Shown here piece after piece: positions 1-8,100 of a stretch of DNA of 22,633 nt (position 1 is the first letter of the stretch; each line of letters begins with the position of its first letter). The position numbers and the translations under genes were made by a program. The DNA comes from 40-80 sp040394775 (GTDB lineage Bacteria; Bacteroidota; Bacteroidia; Flavobacteriales_D; Crocinitomicaceae): positions 1-22,633 of the forward strand of contig JBEBRN010000048.1 in NCBI GenBank assembly GCA_040394775.1. The letters are read 5' to 3'. The notes below the pieces were generated by a model. It was given only the letters and a program-made list of their open reading frames with translations, did not search any database and had not been told where the DNA came from.

Positions 1-120
1 CAAAGATATTCTATTAAAAAGCCCATTTTAATTATAAATAAATTGCTATCAACACATATCCCGACAATTAAGTGCCCATTTGAATTTTGTTTTGTTATTT
101 TTGAATCGTAAATAAGAAAA

Positions 121-1239
121 ATGAAAATTGTCATTATTGGTCCTGGTTATCCGTTAAGAGGTGGTATTTCTAAGTCAAATCATCGTTTGGCAAAAGCATT
201 CGTAGATTTAGGTCATGATTGTGAAATTATTTCCTTCCATTTACAATATCCTTCTTTTTTGTTCCCTGGTAAAACGCAATTCTCAACAGAAGTACAAGAT
301 GACGACATTCGAGTTCGACCTTTAATTAATTCCGTTAATCCATTCAATTGGTTGAAAGTAGGAAGTCAATTAAAAAATGAGCAACCGGACTTGGTAATCG
401 TACGCTATTGGTTACCATTTATGGGTCCTGCTTTAGGAACTATATTAAGAAAAATCAAAAAAAATAAACAAACGAAGATTGTCTGTTTATGTGACAATGC
501 TATTCCTCACGAACAGCGAATTGGAGATGTTGCATTAACAAAGTACTTTGTAAAAGCATGCGATGCATTTGTCGCGATGAGTGAAAAGGTAAAAGCTGAT
601 TTAGAGCAGTTCGACAGCAAAAAGCCAAAATCACTCATTTATCATCCAATCTATGACAACTTCGGAGATGCTGTTGAAGAAGAAGCGGCAAAAGAATATT
701 TGAAACTTCCGAAGAACGAAGATTTATTTCTATTCTTTGGGTTTATTCGAAAATACAAAGGATTAGATTTATTGATTGAAGCGCTGTCTATCTATAAAAA
801 GAATAGTACGAGACCATTTAAACTGGTTATTGCTGGTGAATTTTACGACGATGAAAAACCCTACCTTCAATTAATTGAAAAACTAAGTTTGAAAGACAAT
901 ATTCTATTGTTTAATCAATATATCCCGGATTCAGAAGTTAAGTATTTCTTGAGTTCTTGTGATGTTCTTATTCAGCCTTATCGTAATGCAACTCAAAGCG
1001 GTGTTACTCCACTAGCCTATCATTTTGAGGTTCCAATGATTGTCACAAAGGTTGGCGGTTTAGAAAATCAAGTACCTCATTTGAAAGCTGGCTATGCTGT
1101 CGAACCGACCATTGAAGCGATAGCTGAAGCGATGTTATTATTTGCTCAGCAAGGAAAATCTCATTTCATTCCATTTTTACATCAAGAGAAACAAAATTAT
1201 TCGTGGGAACGTTTAGCCCAAGCTATGATCGATATTTAA
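121..1239 (+). CDS. GT4-family glycosyltransferase
   Basis: Predicted 372-residue cytoplasmic glycosyltransferase with two Rossmann-like halves (GT-B fold). The N terminus reads MKIVIIGPGYPLRGGIS, a typical GT4 opening with a glycine-rich acceptor-side loop. The second half begins near residue 200 with FFGFIRKYKGLDLLIEAL, the usual donor-nucleotide domain start. The last conserved block (QPYRNATQSGVTPLAYHF) sits where most GT4 enzymes have the EX7E motif, but here the first glutamate is replaced by glutamine. The gene starts at an ATG with no Shine-Dalgarno sequence. It is followed 73 nt downstream by a gmhA-like gene on the same strand, which suggests a role in surface polysaccharide synthesis. 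The sugar donor and acceptor cannot be read from the sequence. The family call is firm, the specific role is inference. Confidence 0.87.
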   Translation: MKIVIIGPGYPLRGGISKSNHRLAKAFVDLGHDCEIISFHLQYPSFLFPGKTQFSTEVQDDDIRVRPLINSVNPFNWLKVGSQLKNEQPDLVIVRYWLPFMGPALGTILRKIKKNKQTKIVCLCDNAIPHEQRIGDVALTKYFVKACDAFVAMSEKVKADLEQFDSKKPKSLIYHPIYDNFGDAVEEEAAKEYLKLPKNEDLFLFFGFIRKYKGLDLLIEALSIYKKNSTRPFKLVIAGEFYDDEKPYLQLIEKLSLKDNILLFNQYIPDSEVKYFLSSCDVLIQPYRNATQSGVTPLAYHFEVPMIVTKVGGLENQVPHLKAGYAVEPTIEAIAEAMLLFAQQGKSHFIPFLHQEKQNYSWERLAQAMIDI

Positions 1240-1312
1240 TCAACCGATTATTTTTCTCTAAAATAAATAGTGCTTTACTTTAAATTGGTATTTTAGCATT
1301 AGAATTCATTTT

Positions 1313-1891
1313 ATGGAAAAAGTAAGACAACTTATACAAGCCTCTATTGACACGAAACAATTGATTTTAGAAAACGAAACATTGATTCGTACCATAATAG
1401 ATTGCAGTCAAATAATTACGGAAGCTTTTAGAAACGGAAATCGTGTTTACTTATGTGGTAATGGTGGTAGCGCTTCTGATGCACAACATATTGCCGCGGA
1501 ATTTACTGGACGTTTTTATTTAGATAGAAAAGCACTTCCTGCTGAGGCATTACACTGCAATACTTCCTATATGACAGCAGTTGCTAATGATTACAGTTTT
1601 GATGTCGTTTATTCTCGACTCGTGGAGGGCATCATGAACAAGGGTGACATTCTAATTGGTCTTTCTACTTCTGGAAACTCTAAGAATATTGTCAATGCCA
1701 TTGAAGCCGCAAGAAAGAAAGGTGTTATTACGATTGGATTTACTGGATTGAAAGGTGGATTAATGCGTGACCTTTGTCAGTTTTTAATTGACATCCCATC
1801 CAACAACACTCCGCGTATTCAAGAAAGCCATATTCTCGTTGGTCATATCATTTGTCAATTAGTAGAAGAAGTTTATTTCGAAGCGGATTGA
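1313..1891 (+). CDS. gmhA: SIS-domain phosphoheptose isomerase (GmhA-type)
   Basis: A 192-residue SIS-domain protein, the usual length of GmhA, which isomerises sedoheptulose 7-phosphate to D-glycero-D-manno-heptose 7-phosphate in the cytoplasm. The phosphosugar-binding CGNGGSASDAQH loop is at residues 48-59 and a second serine-rich loop (LSTSGNS) is near 117-123. The four zinc or catalytic positions known in GmhA are all recognisable: H59, E63, Q170 and H178. It follows a GT4 glycosyltransferase, so the pair probably serves lipopolysaccharide core or other glycan synthesis. No other heptose genes are visible, so a different phosphosugar substrate remains possible. It converges on rny across a shared terminator. 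Confidence 0.86.
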   Translation: MEKVRQLIQASIDTKQLILENETLIRTIIDCSQIITEAFRNGNRVYLCGNGGSASDAQHIAAEFTGRFYLDRKALPAEALHCNTSYMTAVANDYSFDVVYSRLVEGIMNKGDILIGLSTSGNSKNIVNAIEAARKKGVITIGFTGLKGGLMRDLCQFLIDIPSNNTPRIQESHILVGHIICQLVEEVYFEAD

Positions 1892-1913
1892 TCTATTAAA
1901 AGACAATTAACGA

Positions 1914-1948
1914 AAAAACCAGATAAATCAATGACTTATCTGGTTTTT
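1914..1948. terminator. Bidirectional intrinsic terminator between gmhA and rny
   Basis: A perfect 13-bp inverted repeat (1914-1926 with 1936-1948) with a 9-nt loop. The core ACCAGATAA/TTATCTGGT is flanked by A-runs on one side and T-runs on the other, so a U-tract forms in both directions. It lies in the 80-nt gap between convergent gmhA and rny and can end transcripts from both sides. Confidence 0.85.
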
Positions 1949-1971
1949 ATTTATTTAAGATTAGTGCTAAT

Positions 1972-3501
1972 TTACTTAGCGAAATTTATAGAACGTTTTT
2001 CACGAATAACTGTAATCTTCACTTGACCTGGATAAACCATCTCATTTTGAATGCGTTGTGAAATCTCAAATGATAACTCATCTGCTTTACCATCGTTTAC
2101 TTTTTCAGCTTCCACCATAATACGTAATTCTCTTCCGGCTTGAATAGCGTAAGCACTACTCACACCTTCATAAGACAAAGCAAGGTTCTCAAGATCTTTC
2201 AATCGTTTGATATACGATTCCATCACTTCTCGTCTTGCCCCTGGTCTTGCTCCTGAAATAGCATCACAAACCTGAATAATAGGAGCAAGTAATGTGTTCA
2301 TCTCTATTTCATCATGGTGAGCACCAATCGCGTTACAAACCTCTGCTTTTTCACCATATTTCTCCGCTAGCTGCATTCCTAAGATAGCATGTGGTAATTC
2401 TGGTTCGTCTTCTGGAACCTTTCCAATATCATGAAGTAATCCTGCTCTTTTAGCTAGTTTCACATTTAAACCTAATTCAGCCGCCATGATAGCACAAAGA
2501 TTCGCTACTTCTCTAGAGTGTTGTAGTAAGTTTTGACCATAAGAAGAACGGTATTTCATTCTACCAACAATACGCGTCAACTCAGGGTGTAATCCATGAA
2601 TTCCAAGGTCAATACAAGTTCTTTTACCTGTTTCTATAATCTCATCATTCAATGCCTTCTTTGTTTTCGCTACCACCTCTTCAATTCTAGCAGGGTGAAT
2701 ACGACCATCAGATACTAATTGATGCAATGCTAATCGCGCAATTTCTCTTCTAATTGGATCGAAGCATGACAATAGAATTGCTTCAGGCGTATCGTCAACA
2801 ATAATTTCGACACCAGTTGCCGCTTCGATTGCACGTATATTTCTACCTTCACGTCCAATAATTCGTCCTTTTATTTCGTCTGATTCAATGTTAAAAACGG
2901 TAACTGCATTTTCAATTGCTTGCTCTGTAGCAACACGCTGAATGGTTTGAATGACTACTTTTCGTGCTTCTTTATTAGCACTTAACTTAGCTTCTTCTAC
3001 GATTTCTTTAATATGAGCCATTGCACCTGTTCGTGCTTCATCTTTTAAGGCTTCCATCATCGAGCTTTTAGCCTCATCAGGAGTCATTCCACTAATACGA
3101 GACAATTCTGTTACGCGTTTATTCTGAAGTTTTTCCAGTTCTTGATTACGAATTTCGAAAGCATGAACCTTCTGTTCAATATCTTCTTTCAATTTATCTA
3201 ACTGTTTCTCTTTTCGTGCAACTTCTTCCGTTTTAACGGATAAATTCTTTTCTTTTCCTTTAATGCGATCTTCAGAGGACTGCATCTTACGTTCTCTATT
3301 CTTAATTGTCTGCTCGTGTTCTTCCTTCAGCTTAAAAAACTTTTCTTTCGCTTGAAGAATCTTATCTTTTCTTATTGTTTCTGCTTCTAATTCTGCCTCT
3401 TTAATTATGACATTTTTTTTCTTCTTCAATAGAGAGTTTTGGATTAACATATATCCACCGCCACCAAGGACAACTCCTATAATTACAAATAATACTTCCA
3501 T
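1972..3501 (-). CDS. rny: Ribonuclease Y
   Basis: A 509-residue membrane-anchored endoribonuclease that starts mRNA decay. Residues 3-20 form a hydrophobic N-terminal anchor (VLFVIIGVVLGGGGYMLI). A long charged coiled coil follows to about residue 130. The KH RNA-binding domain has the GREG loop at G216-G219. The HD phosphohydrolase domain has H328 and the metal-binding H357-D358 in LLHDIGK, then GAHHDE further on. Length and domain order are those of typical RNase Y. The ATG start at 3501 preserves the membrane anchor. It lies downstream of zapA, separated by 95 nt that contain a terminator-like hairpin, so it may have reduced read-through expression or its own unseen promoter. The identification is firm. 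Confidence 0.97.
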   Translation of the reverse strand: MEVLFVIIGVVLGGGGYMLIQNSLLKKKKNVIIKEAELEAETIRKDKILQAKEKFFKLKEEHEQTIKNRERKMQSSEDRIKGKEKNLSVKTEEVARKEKQLDKLKEDIEQKVHAFEIRNQELEKLQNKRVTELSRISGMTPDEAKSSMMEALKDEARTGAMAHIKEIVEEAKLSANKEARKVVIQTIQRVATEQAIENAVTVFNIESDEIKGRIIGREGRNIRAIEAATGVEIIVDDTPEAILLSCFDPIRREIARLALHQLVSDGRIHPARIEEVVAKTKKALNDEIIETGKRTCIDLGIHGLHPELTRIVGRMKYRSSYGQNLLQHSREVANLCAIMAAELGLNVKLAKRAGLLHDIGKVPEDEPELPHAILGMQLAEKYGEKAEVCNAIGAHHDEIEMNTLLAPIIQVCDAISGARPGARREVMESYIKRLKDLENLALSYEGVSSAYAIQAGRELRIMVEAEKVNDGKADELSFEISQRIQNEMVYPGQVKITVIREKRSINFAK

Positions 3502-3526
3502 TTTCTTTAGTTAATTAAATAAAAAA

Positions 3527-3564
3527 GCCCACTATCTTTTCAATAACAATTGAAAAAATGTGGG
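3527..3564 (-). terminator. Terminator-like hairpin between zapA and rny
   Basis: On the minus strand CCCAC pairs with GTGGG (3528-3532 with 3560-3564). A small internal loop separates this from an 8-bp upper stem (3537-3544 with 3549-3556) and a 4-nt loop. The base is followed on the minus strand by C and six T residues. This is an intrinsic-terminator shape, placed about 20 nt upstream of the rny ATG. Confidence 0.6.
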
Positions 3565-3596
3565 AAATCAGAGATATGAAAAATCAAGCTTTACTC

Positions 3597-3914
3597 TTAG
3601 TTAGCGCTCTGTTCTATTTGATGTAACAGTTCTTCTAATTGTTTTCCTACTTCTTCTAATTGTTCATTTGGCATAGAATCCGCCGATGAAGAAGGAGTAA
3701 GTGCTGTGTTTTTAAAAGATTTAGTAGCCAACTGTAATGCAGTCATAGCTAATAAATCTTGCATATCTTTTACTGCATAATTTTCTTGCAATAATTTAAT
3801 GGACTTATTGATATCTTCGGCAGCTTTCAACACCTTATCCTCTTCGCCTTTATTCAGCGTCAATGGATAAGTTCTTCCTGCAACCACAACCTTTATAGAT
3901 ACCTTATCACTCAT
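3597..3914 (-). CDS. zapA: Cell division protein ZapA
   Basis: A 105-residue ZapA, which binds FtsZ and promotes Z-ring bundling at mid-cell. The N-terminal half has the family pattern VAGRTYPLTLNKGEED followed by an AAEDINKSIKLL helix. The DMQDLLAMTALQLA segment near residues 50-63 is the conserved family helix. The C-terminal 40 residues are Glu/Gln/Leu-rich, compatible with the ZapA coiled-coil tail. Its ATG overlaps the stop of the upstream coiled-coil gene by 4 nt (ATGA), so translation is probably coupled. No Shine-Dalgarno sequence is present. rny follows after a hairpin. Confidence 0.92.
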   Translation of the reverse strand: MSDKVSIKVVVAGRTYPLTLNKGEEDKVLKAAEDINKSIKLLQENYAVKDMQDLLAMTALQLATKSFKNTALTPSSSADSMPNEQLEEVGKQLEELLHQIEQSAN

Positions 3915-4246
3915 AAATTATTTTTTACAAGATTAATGCAATCATCAATTTCCCTTACAACACTACTCACATCAACTTGAGTAGCATTACTTGACTGTTC
4001 AATTTGTTCTTTTAAATGCTTAATTTGAGCATTCAATTCATTTTGAACAGTTTCATTTAGAGTGTGAGATTCCTCTACTTTTGTTTTCAATGATTGACTC
4101 TCCATTTCTAATTGTTGAATCTCATTGTTTTTTTCTTGTAATTCTTCTTGAAGCATGGAAACAGAAGTAGCTAGTTGATGATTTTTGTTCACCAATTTAA
4201 AATACTTTTCCTTAATTTCTCCAATAACTTTTGAAAAATCAGTCAT
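3911..4246 (-). CDS. Small coiled-coil protein coupled to ZapA
   Basis: A 111-residue protein without a signal peptide or membrane segment. Residues from about 10 to 88 are rich in Glu, Gln, Lys and Leu with heptad-like spacing, which points to a long coiled coil. The C terminus carries the short pattern VREIDDCINLVKNNL, which I recall as a recurrent ending of small coiled-coil proteins encoded beside zapA in Bacteroidota. The gene ends in TGA overlapping the zapA ATG by 4 nt. A role as a ZapA partner or ZapB-like division protein is inference from position and shape. No named family can be assigned with confidence. Confidence 0.8.
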   Translation of the reverse strand: MTDFSKVIGEIKEKYFKLVNKNHQLATSVSMLQEELQEKNNEIQQLEMESQSLKTKVEESHTLNETVQNELNAQIKHLKEQIEQSSNATQVDVSSVVREIDDCINLVKNNL

Positions 4247-4284
4247 CTCACTTATTTTTCACAAAAATACTATTGTTTTTTCGA

Positions 4285-4704
4285 TTATACCTTCTTTCTG
4301 AAAATAAATTCATCAGCTGTACCTCCATTTCTTTCTATTCTAAACTCATCCTTCGTTAAATAGGTAACTACCCAGTCGTCATCAAAAGTGATGAAATTAG
4401 GATATATTTGAGGTATAATCATGTAAAGTAATAATGGTTTTTTATCATTTCCTCTCGTCCATGCACCTTTAAGAGTGTCTATGTCTGGTTTGATAATAAT
4501 TAAATCCTTGTTACCTTCAAAACGGAAGATATAATTATTAAAATCTCCTGTTTTATTTTTATCATTAATTTGTGCTTTCGCTATTCTCCATGATGCGCTT
4601 GTTACAATTTTCTCAAATCGCTTTGGATCGGTGTTTTTACTACAAGCAGAAATTATTACAAAAACTGCAATAATTAGAAACATTAGATATTTTTTCAACT
4701 TCAT
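4285..4704 (-). CDS. Small predicted lipoprotein, unknown function
   Basis: A 139-residue protein with a lipoprotein signal peptide: a lysine-rich start (MKLKKYL), a hydrophobic core, and the lipobox ISAC with the lipidated cysteine at C21. The mature part begins CSKNTDPK and contains alternating hydrophobic strands with conserved-looking tryptophans (SASWRIAKAQ, LKGAWTRG, DDDWVVTYL). This resembles the small lipocalin-like or beta-barrel lipoproteins common in Bacteroidota, but that resemblance is an impression only. It is probably attached to the periplasmic or outer membrane. It is 61 nt from the DUF3467 gene and 38 nt from the coiled-coil gene, all on the same strand. I do not recognise a specific family. 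Confidence 0.75.
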   Translation of the reverse strand: MKLKKYLMFLIIAVFVIISACSKNTDPKRFEKIVTSASWRIAKAQINDKNKTGDFNNYIFRFEGNKDLIIIKPDIDTLKGAWTRGNDKKPLLLYMIIPQIYPNFITFDDDWVVTYLTKDEFRIERNGGTADEFIFRKKV

Positions 4705-4732
4705 TTTCTCAATTTTTAATAATTCAATTTAC

Positions 4733-4753
4733 TTATACGACAAAAACGTATAA
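4733..4753. repeat. Inverted repeat upstream of the lipoprotein gene
   Basis: A perfect 7-bp inverted repeat, TTATACG then a 7-nt loop then CGTATAA, about 30 nt upstream of the lipoprotein ATG. It could be an operator or a weak RNA hairpin. No U-tract follows, so it is not a good terminator. Confidence 0.4.
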
Positions 4754-4765
4754 AAGATACAAAAA

Positions 4766-5080
4766 TTATGCTTCCGTTGAAGGTGTTCCGAAATTCATTG
4801 GAGGAGCGTTAAAACCATCCTCTTCAATCACCCCAAAAGCTTGTTCGTATTTCGAGACATTTTCAATTAACGCACGCATTAATTTCTTAGCATTTGTTGC
4901 GTTCATTATAACACGTGAACGAACGAATGCTTTAGGCATTCCAGGCATCATTTGAACAAAATCAGTAACAAACTCACCTTTGGAATGTGTTATAACAGCT
5001 AAGTTAGAATAAACTCCTTTAGCTGTTTCTTCATTCAATTCTATATTTAATTGATTTTCTTTATTGTTATTATCTTCCAT
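4766..5080 (-). CDS. DUF3467 domain protein
   Basis: A 104-residue cytoplasmic protein matching the DUF3467 pattern: a Glu/Asn-rich start, ETAKGVYSNLAVITHS near residues 18-33, FVTDFVQMMPG near 38-48, and SRVIMNATNAKKLMRALIENV near 55-75. Function is unknown. In Bacteroidota this gene is commonly found just after rpoC, as here. However, the rpoC terminator lies between the two genes, 118 nt apart, so it either relies on read-through or has its own promoter, which I could not locate with confidence. The family call is good, and no function should be assumed. Confidence 0.85.
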   Translation of the reverse strand: MEDNNNKENQLNIELNEETAKGVYSNLAVITHSKGEFVTDFVQMMPGMPKAFVRSRVIMNATNAKKLMRALIENVSKYEQAFGVIEEDGFNAPPMNFGTPSTEA

Positions 5081-5148
5081 TGTTTCAATTTTATACGAAA
5101 ATATAAAAACAAAACCATAAAATGAATGGTATTATTTTATTTTTAAAA

Positions 5149-5183
5149 AAAAATCCCCGAATGAAAGTCAATCGGGGATTTTT
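5149..5183 (-). terminator. Intrinsic terminator of the rpoBC transcript
   Basis: A perfect 12-bp inverted repeat (5149-5160 with 5172-5183), core TCGGGGATTTTT, just after the rpoC stop. Read on the minus strand the GC stem is followed by a long U-tract (complement of the A-run 5145-5153). A strong intrinsic terminator. Confidence 0.9.
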
Positions 5184-5198
5184 AAAAATTATTTAAAA

Positions 5199-8100
5199 TT
5201 AGCTTATCGCTTCTAAATCTTCTTTAGATCCAACGATTAAACTCTGGAAACTTCTAACTCCAGTACCAGCCGGAATTAAATGTCCAACGATAACATTTTC
5301 TTTCATTCCAAGTAAGAAGTCTTCTTTACCTGAAATAGCTGCCTCATTAAGAACCTTTGTCGTTTCTTGGAAAGAAGCGGCAGAGATAAATGATTTAGTT
5401 TGAAGTGAAGAACGTGTAATACCCTGAAGAACTGGTCTTGATGTAGAAGGCACAGCATCTCTAGATTCTACAATCTGCTTATCTTCTCTCTTTAACTTAG
5501 AGTTTTCATCTCTTAGTCTTCGAGCCGGAACAATTTGTCCTGTTCTCAATTCCGTTGAATCTCCATGGTTTATGATATACTTCATACCATAAATTCTGTC
5601 GTTCTCTTCCATAAAGTCAGCTTTATGAATAGTCTGACCTTCAAGGAATGCTGTATCTCCAGAATCGACGATTTCAACTTTCAACATCATTTGACGAACA
5701 ATTACTTCAAAATGTTTGTCGTTAATTTTTACACCTTGTAAACGATACACTTCTTGTATCTCATTAACAATATACTCTTGAACTTTTGTTGGTCCTTCGA
5801 TGTCTAAGATATCTTTCGGCGTAATTGAACCATCAGAAAGCGGTTGTCCAGCTTTCACGAAGTCATTCTTTTGTACTAAGATATGTTTCGCTGTTGGTGC
5901 TAGGTATTTCTTCATTTCTCCCGTTTTTGAAGTAACGAAGATTTCTCTACTACCACGCTTCGTCTTACCTAATTCTACAACTCCATCAATTTCAGAAACA
6001 ACAGCTGGATCAGATGGATTACGTGCTTCAAATAATTCTGTCACACGTGGTAAACCACCGGTAATATCTCCTGCTTTACCTGAAACTCTTGGGATTTTTA
6101 CAATAATCGTTCCTGCCTTAATTTTATCACCATCATTGATAGAGATGTGGGCATTAATTGGAACTGAATATTCACGTAAAAGTTCTCCTGATTTAATATC
6201 AACAATCTGAATAGACGGTGTTTTCTTCTTATCTTTTGTCTCAACGATTACTTTTTCCGTAAATCCTGTTTGCTCATCTACCTCCTGACGGAATGTAATA
6301 CCTTCAATTACATTTTCAAAAACAACTTTACCAGCAGCTTCAGAAATGATAACGGCATTATATGGATCCCATTTAGCGATAACCTCACCTCTTGTCACTG
6401 TCTTATTCTCAGTGATAAATAATTCAGAACCATACGGTATGTTAGCATGCATTAAGATAGAATTGTTCTTAGGGTCCATGATTCTCACTTCACCTGAACG
6501 TCCAACAACAATAGTCTTTCCTCCATCTGTTGTTAATGTTCGCAATTCATCCATTTCTAATTGACCGTTCATCTTAACCTTCAACTCACTGACTACAGCT
6601 TGGTTAGATGCTGTACCTCCGACGTGGAATGTACGAAGTGTCAACTGTGTTCCTGGCTCTCCAATAGATTGCGCAGCAACAACACCAACTGCATCACCAA
6701 GCTCTGCTGGTCTATGCGTTGACAAGTTGACACCATAGCATTTAGAACAAACACCACGTCTCATCTCACACGTAAGAACTGAACGAATTTCAACTTCTTC
6801 GATTCCAGCACCCTCAATGATATCAGCAACTTCATCCGAAATTAATTCACCACTTGTTAAAATTAATTCTTCTGTATCAGGATGGAAGATGTCGTGAACA
6901 CACGTTCTACCAACAATACGTTCTTTTAATGTCTCAACTATTTCATCATTTTTCTTTAACGGCGTAGCTACTAAACCTCTTAATGTACCACAATCTTCTT
7001 TGTTGATGATAACATCTTGAGAAACATCGACCAAACGACGTGTTAAGTAACCAGCATCGGCAGTTTTAAGAGCCGTATCCGCCAAACCTTTACGTGCACC
7101 GTGAGTAGAAATAAAGTACTCAAGAATCGAAAGACCTTCTTTAAAGTTAGATAAAATCGGGTTTTCAATAATTTGATGTGCTGACGCACCAGATTTCTGT
7201 GGCTTAGCCATCAATCCTCTCATTCCAGAAAGTTGACGAATTTGCTCTTTAGAACCCCTTGCTCCAGAATCATACATCATATAAATTGAGTTGAATCCTT
7301 GATTATCATTTTGTAATTGATTCATCAAAGTATTCGTCAACTTAGAGTTGGTATGTGTCCAGATATCAATAATTTGGTTATAACGTTCGTTGTTCGTAAT
7401 AAGACCCATTTCATAATGATTGGTAATCTCATCCACTTCCTCTTTCGCTTTCTTAATGAATTCATCTTTTTCCTTAGGAATAATAATGTCTTGAAGGTTG
7501 AAAGATAGTCCCCCTTTAAATGCCATTTTATATCCTAAATCCTTGATTTCATCTAAGAATTTAGCTGTTCTCGCTGTACCTGTAACTTTTAATACTTCAC
7601 CAATAATATTACGAAGTGCTTTTTTCGTTAACACATCATTGATAAATCCAACTTCGTGAGGTACTAGTTCGTTAAATAAAACACGTCCACATGAAGTCTC
7701 TATCATTTGTAATGTAGGTACTTTATTTTCATCTAAATCGTAAGTCTTAACTTTAATGTGTGCATGTAAATCTAATTTACCTTCATTATAAGCTATCGTC
7801 ACCTCTTCAGGAGAATAGAAAATACCATTCTCACCTTTAACAGGATGCTCTTCAGAAGAGAAACGCTGCTTAGTGATATAATACAATCCCAATACCATGT
7901 CTTGTGATGGTACCGCAATAGGTGCTCCGTTAGCAGGGTTTACGATATTATGAGAAGCTAACATCAATAGTTGCGCTTCCAATATTGCAGCATTACCTAA
8001 TGGTAAATGCACCGCCATCTGGTCACCATCAAAGTCGGCGTTGAATGCCGTTGTTACTAATGGGTGAAGACGAATTGCTTTTCCTTCAATCATTTTAGGT

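Noticed and set aside
96..103. TATTTTTG upstream of the glycosyltransferase gene as a -7 element
   Set aside because: The only nearby TTG is 13 bp away, too close for the consensus, and a lone -7 match is expected by chance in AT-rich DNA.
1..120. Left-edge region as part of another gene
   Set aside because: AT-rich with no convincing frame, hairpin or promoter. Only a short repeated GCCCATTT was noticed, which is likely chance.
3502..3596. Possible 6S RNA between zapA and rny, by analogy with ssrS next to zapA in E. coli
   Set aside because: The gap is only 95 nt, far shorter than a typical 6S RNA of about 180 nt, and it is better explained by a terminator-like hairpin.
4262..4269. TATTTTTG on the minus strand upstream of the coiled-coil gene
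   Set aside because: No TTG lies at a suitable distance and the leader would be under 10 nt. Left as unsupported.
5800..6210. 136-codon plus-strand frame opposite rpoC
   Set aside because: It is antisense to a conserved part of rpoC, has low-complexity Ser/Pro-rich text and no start signal.
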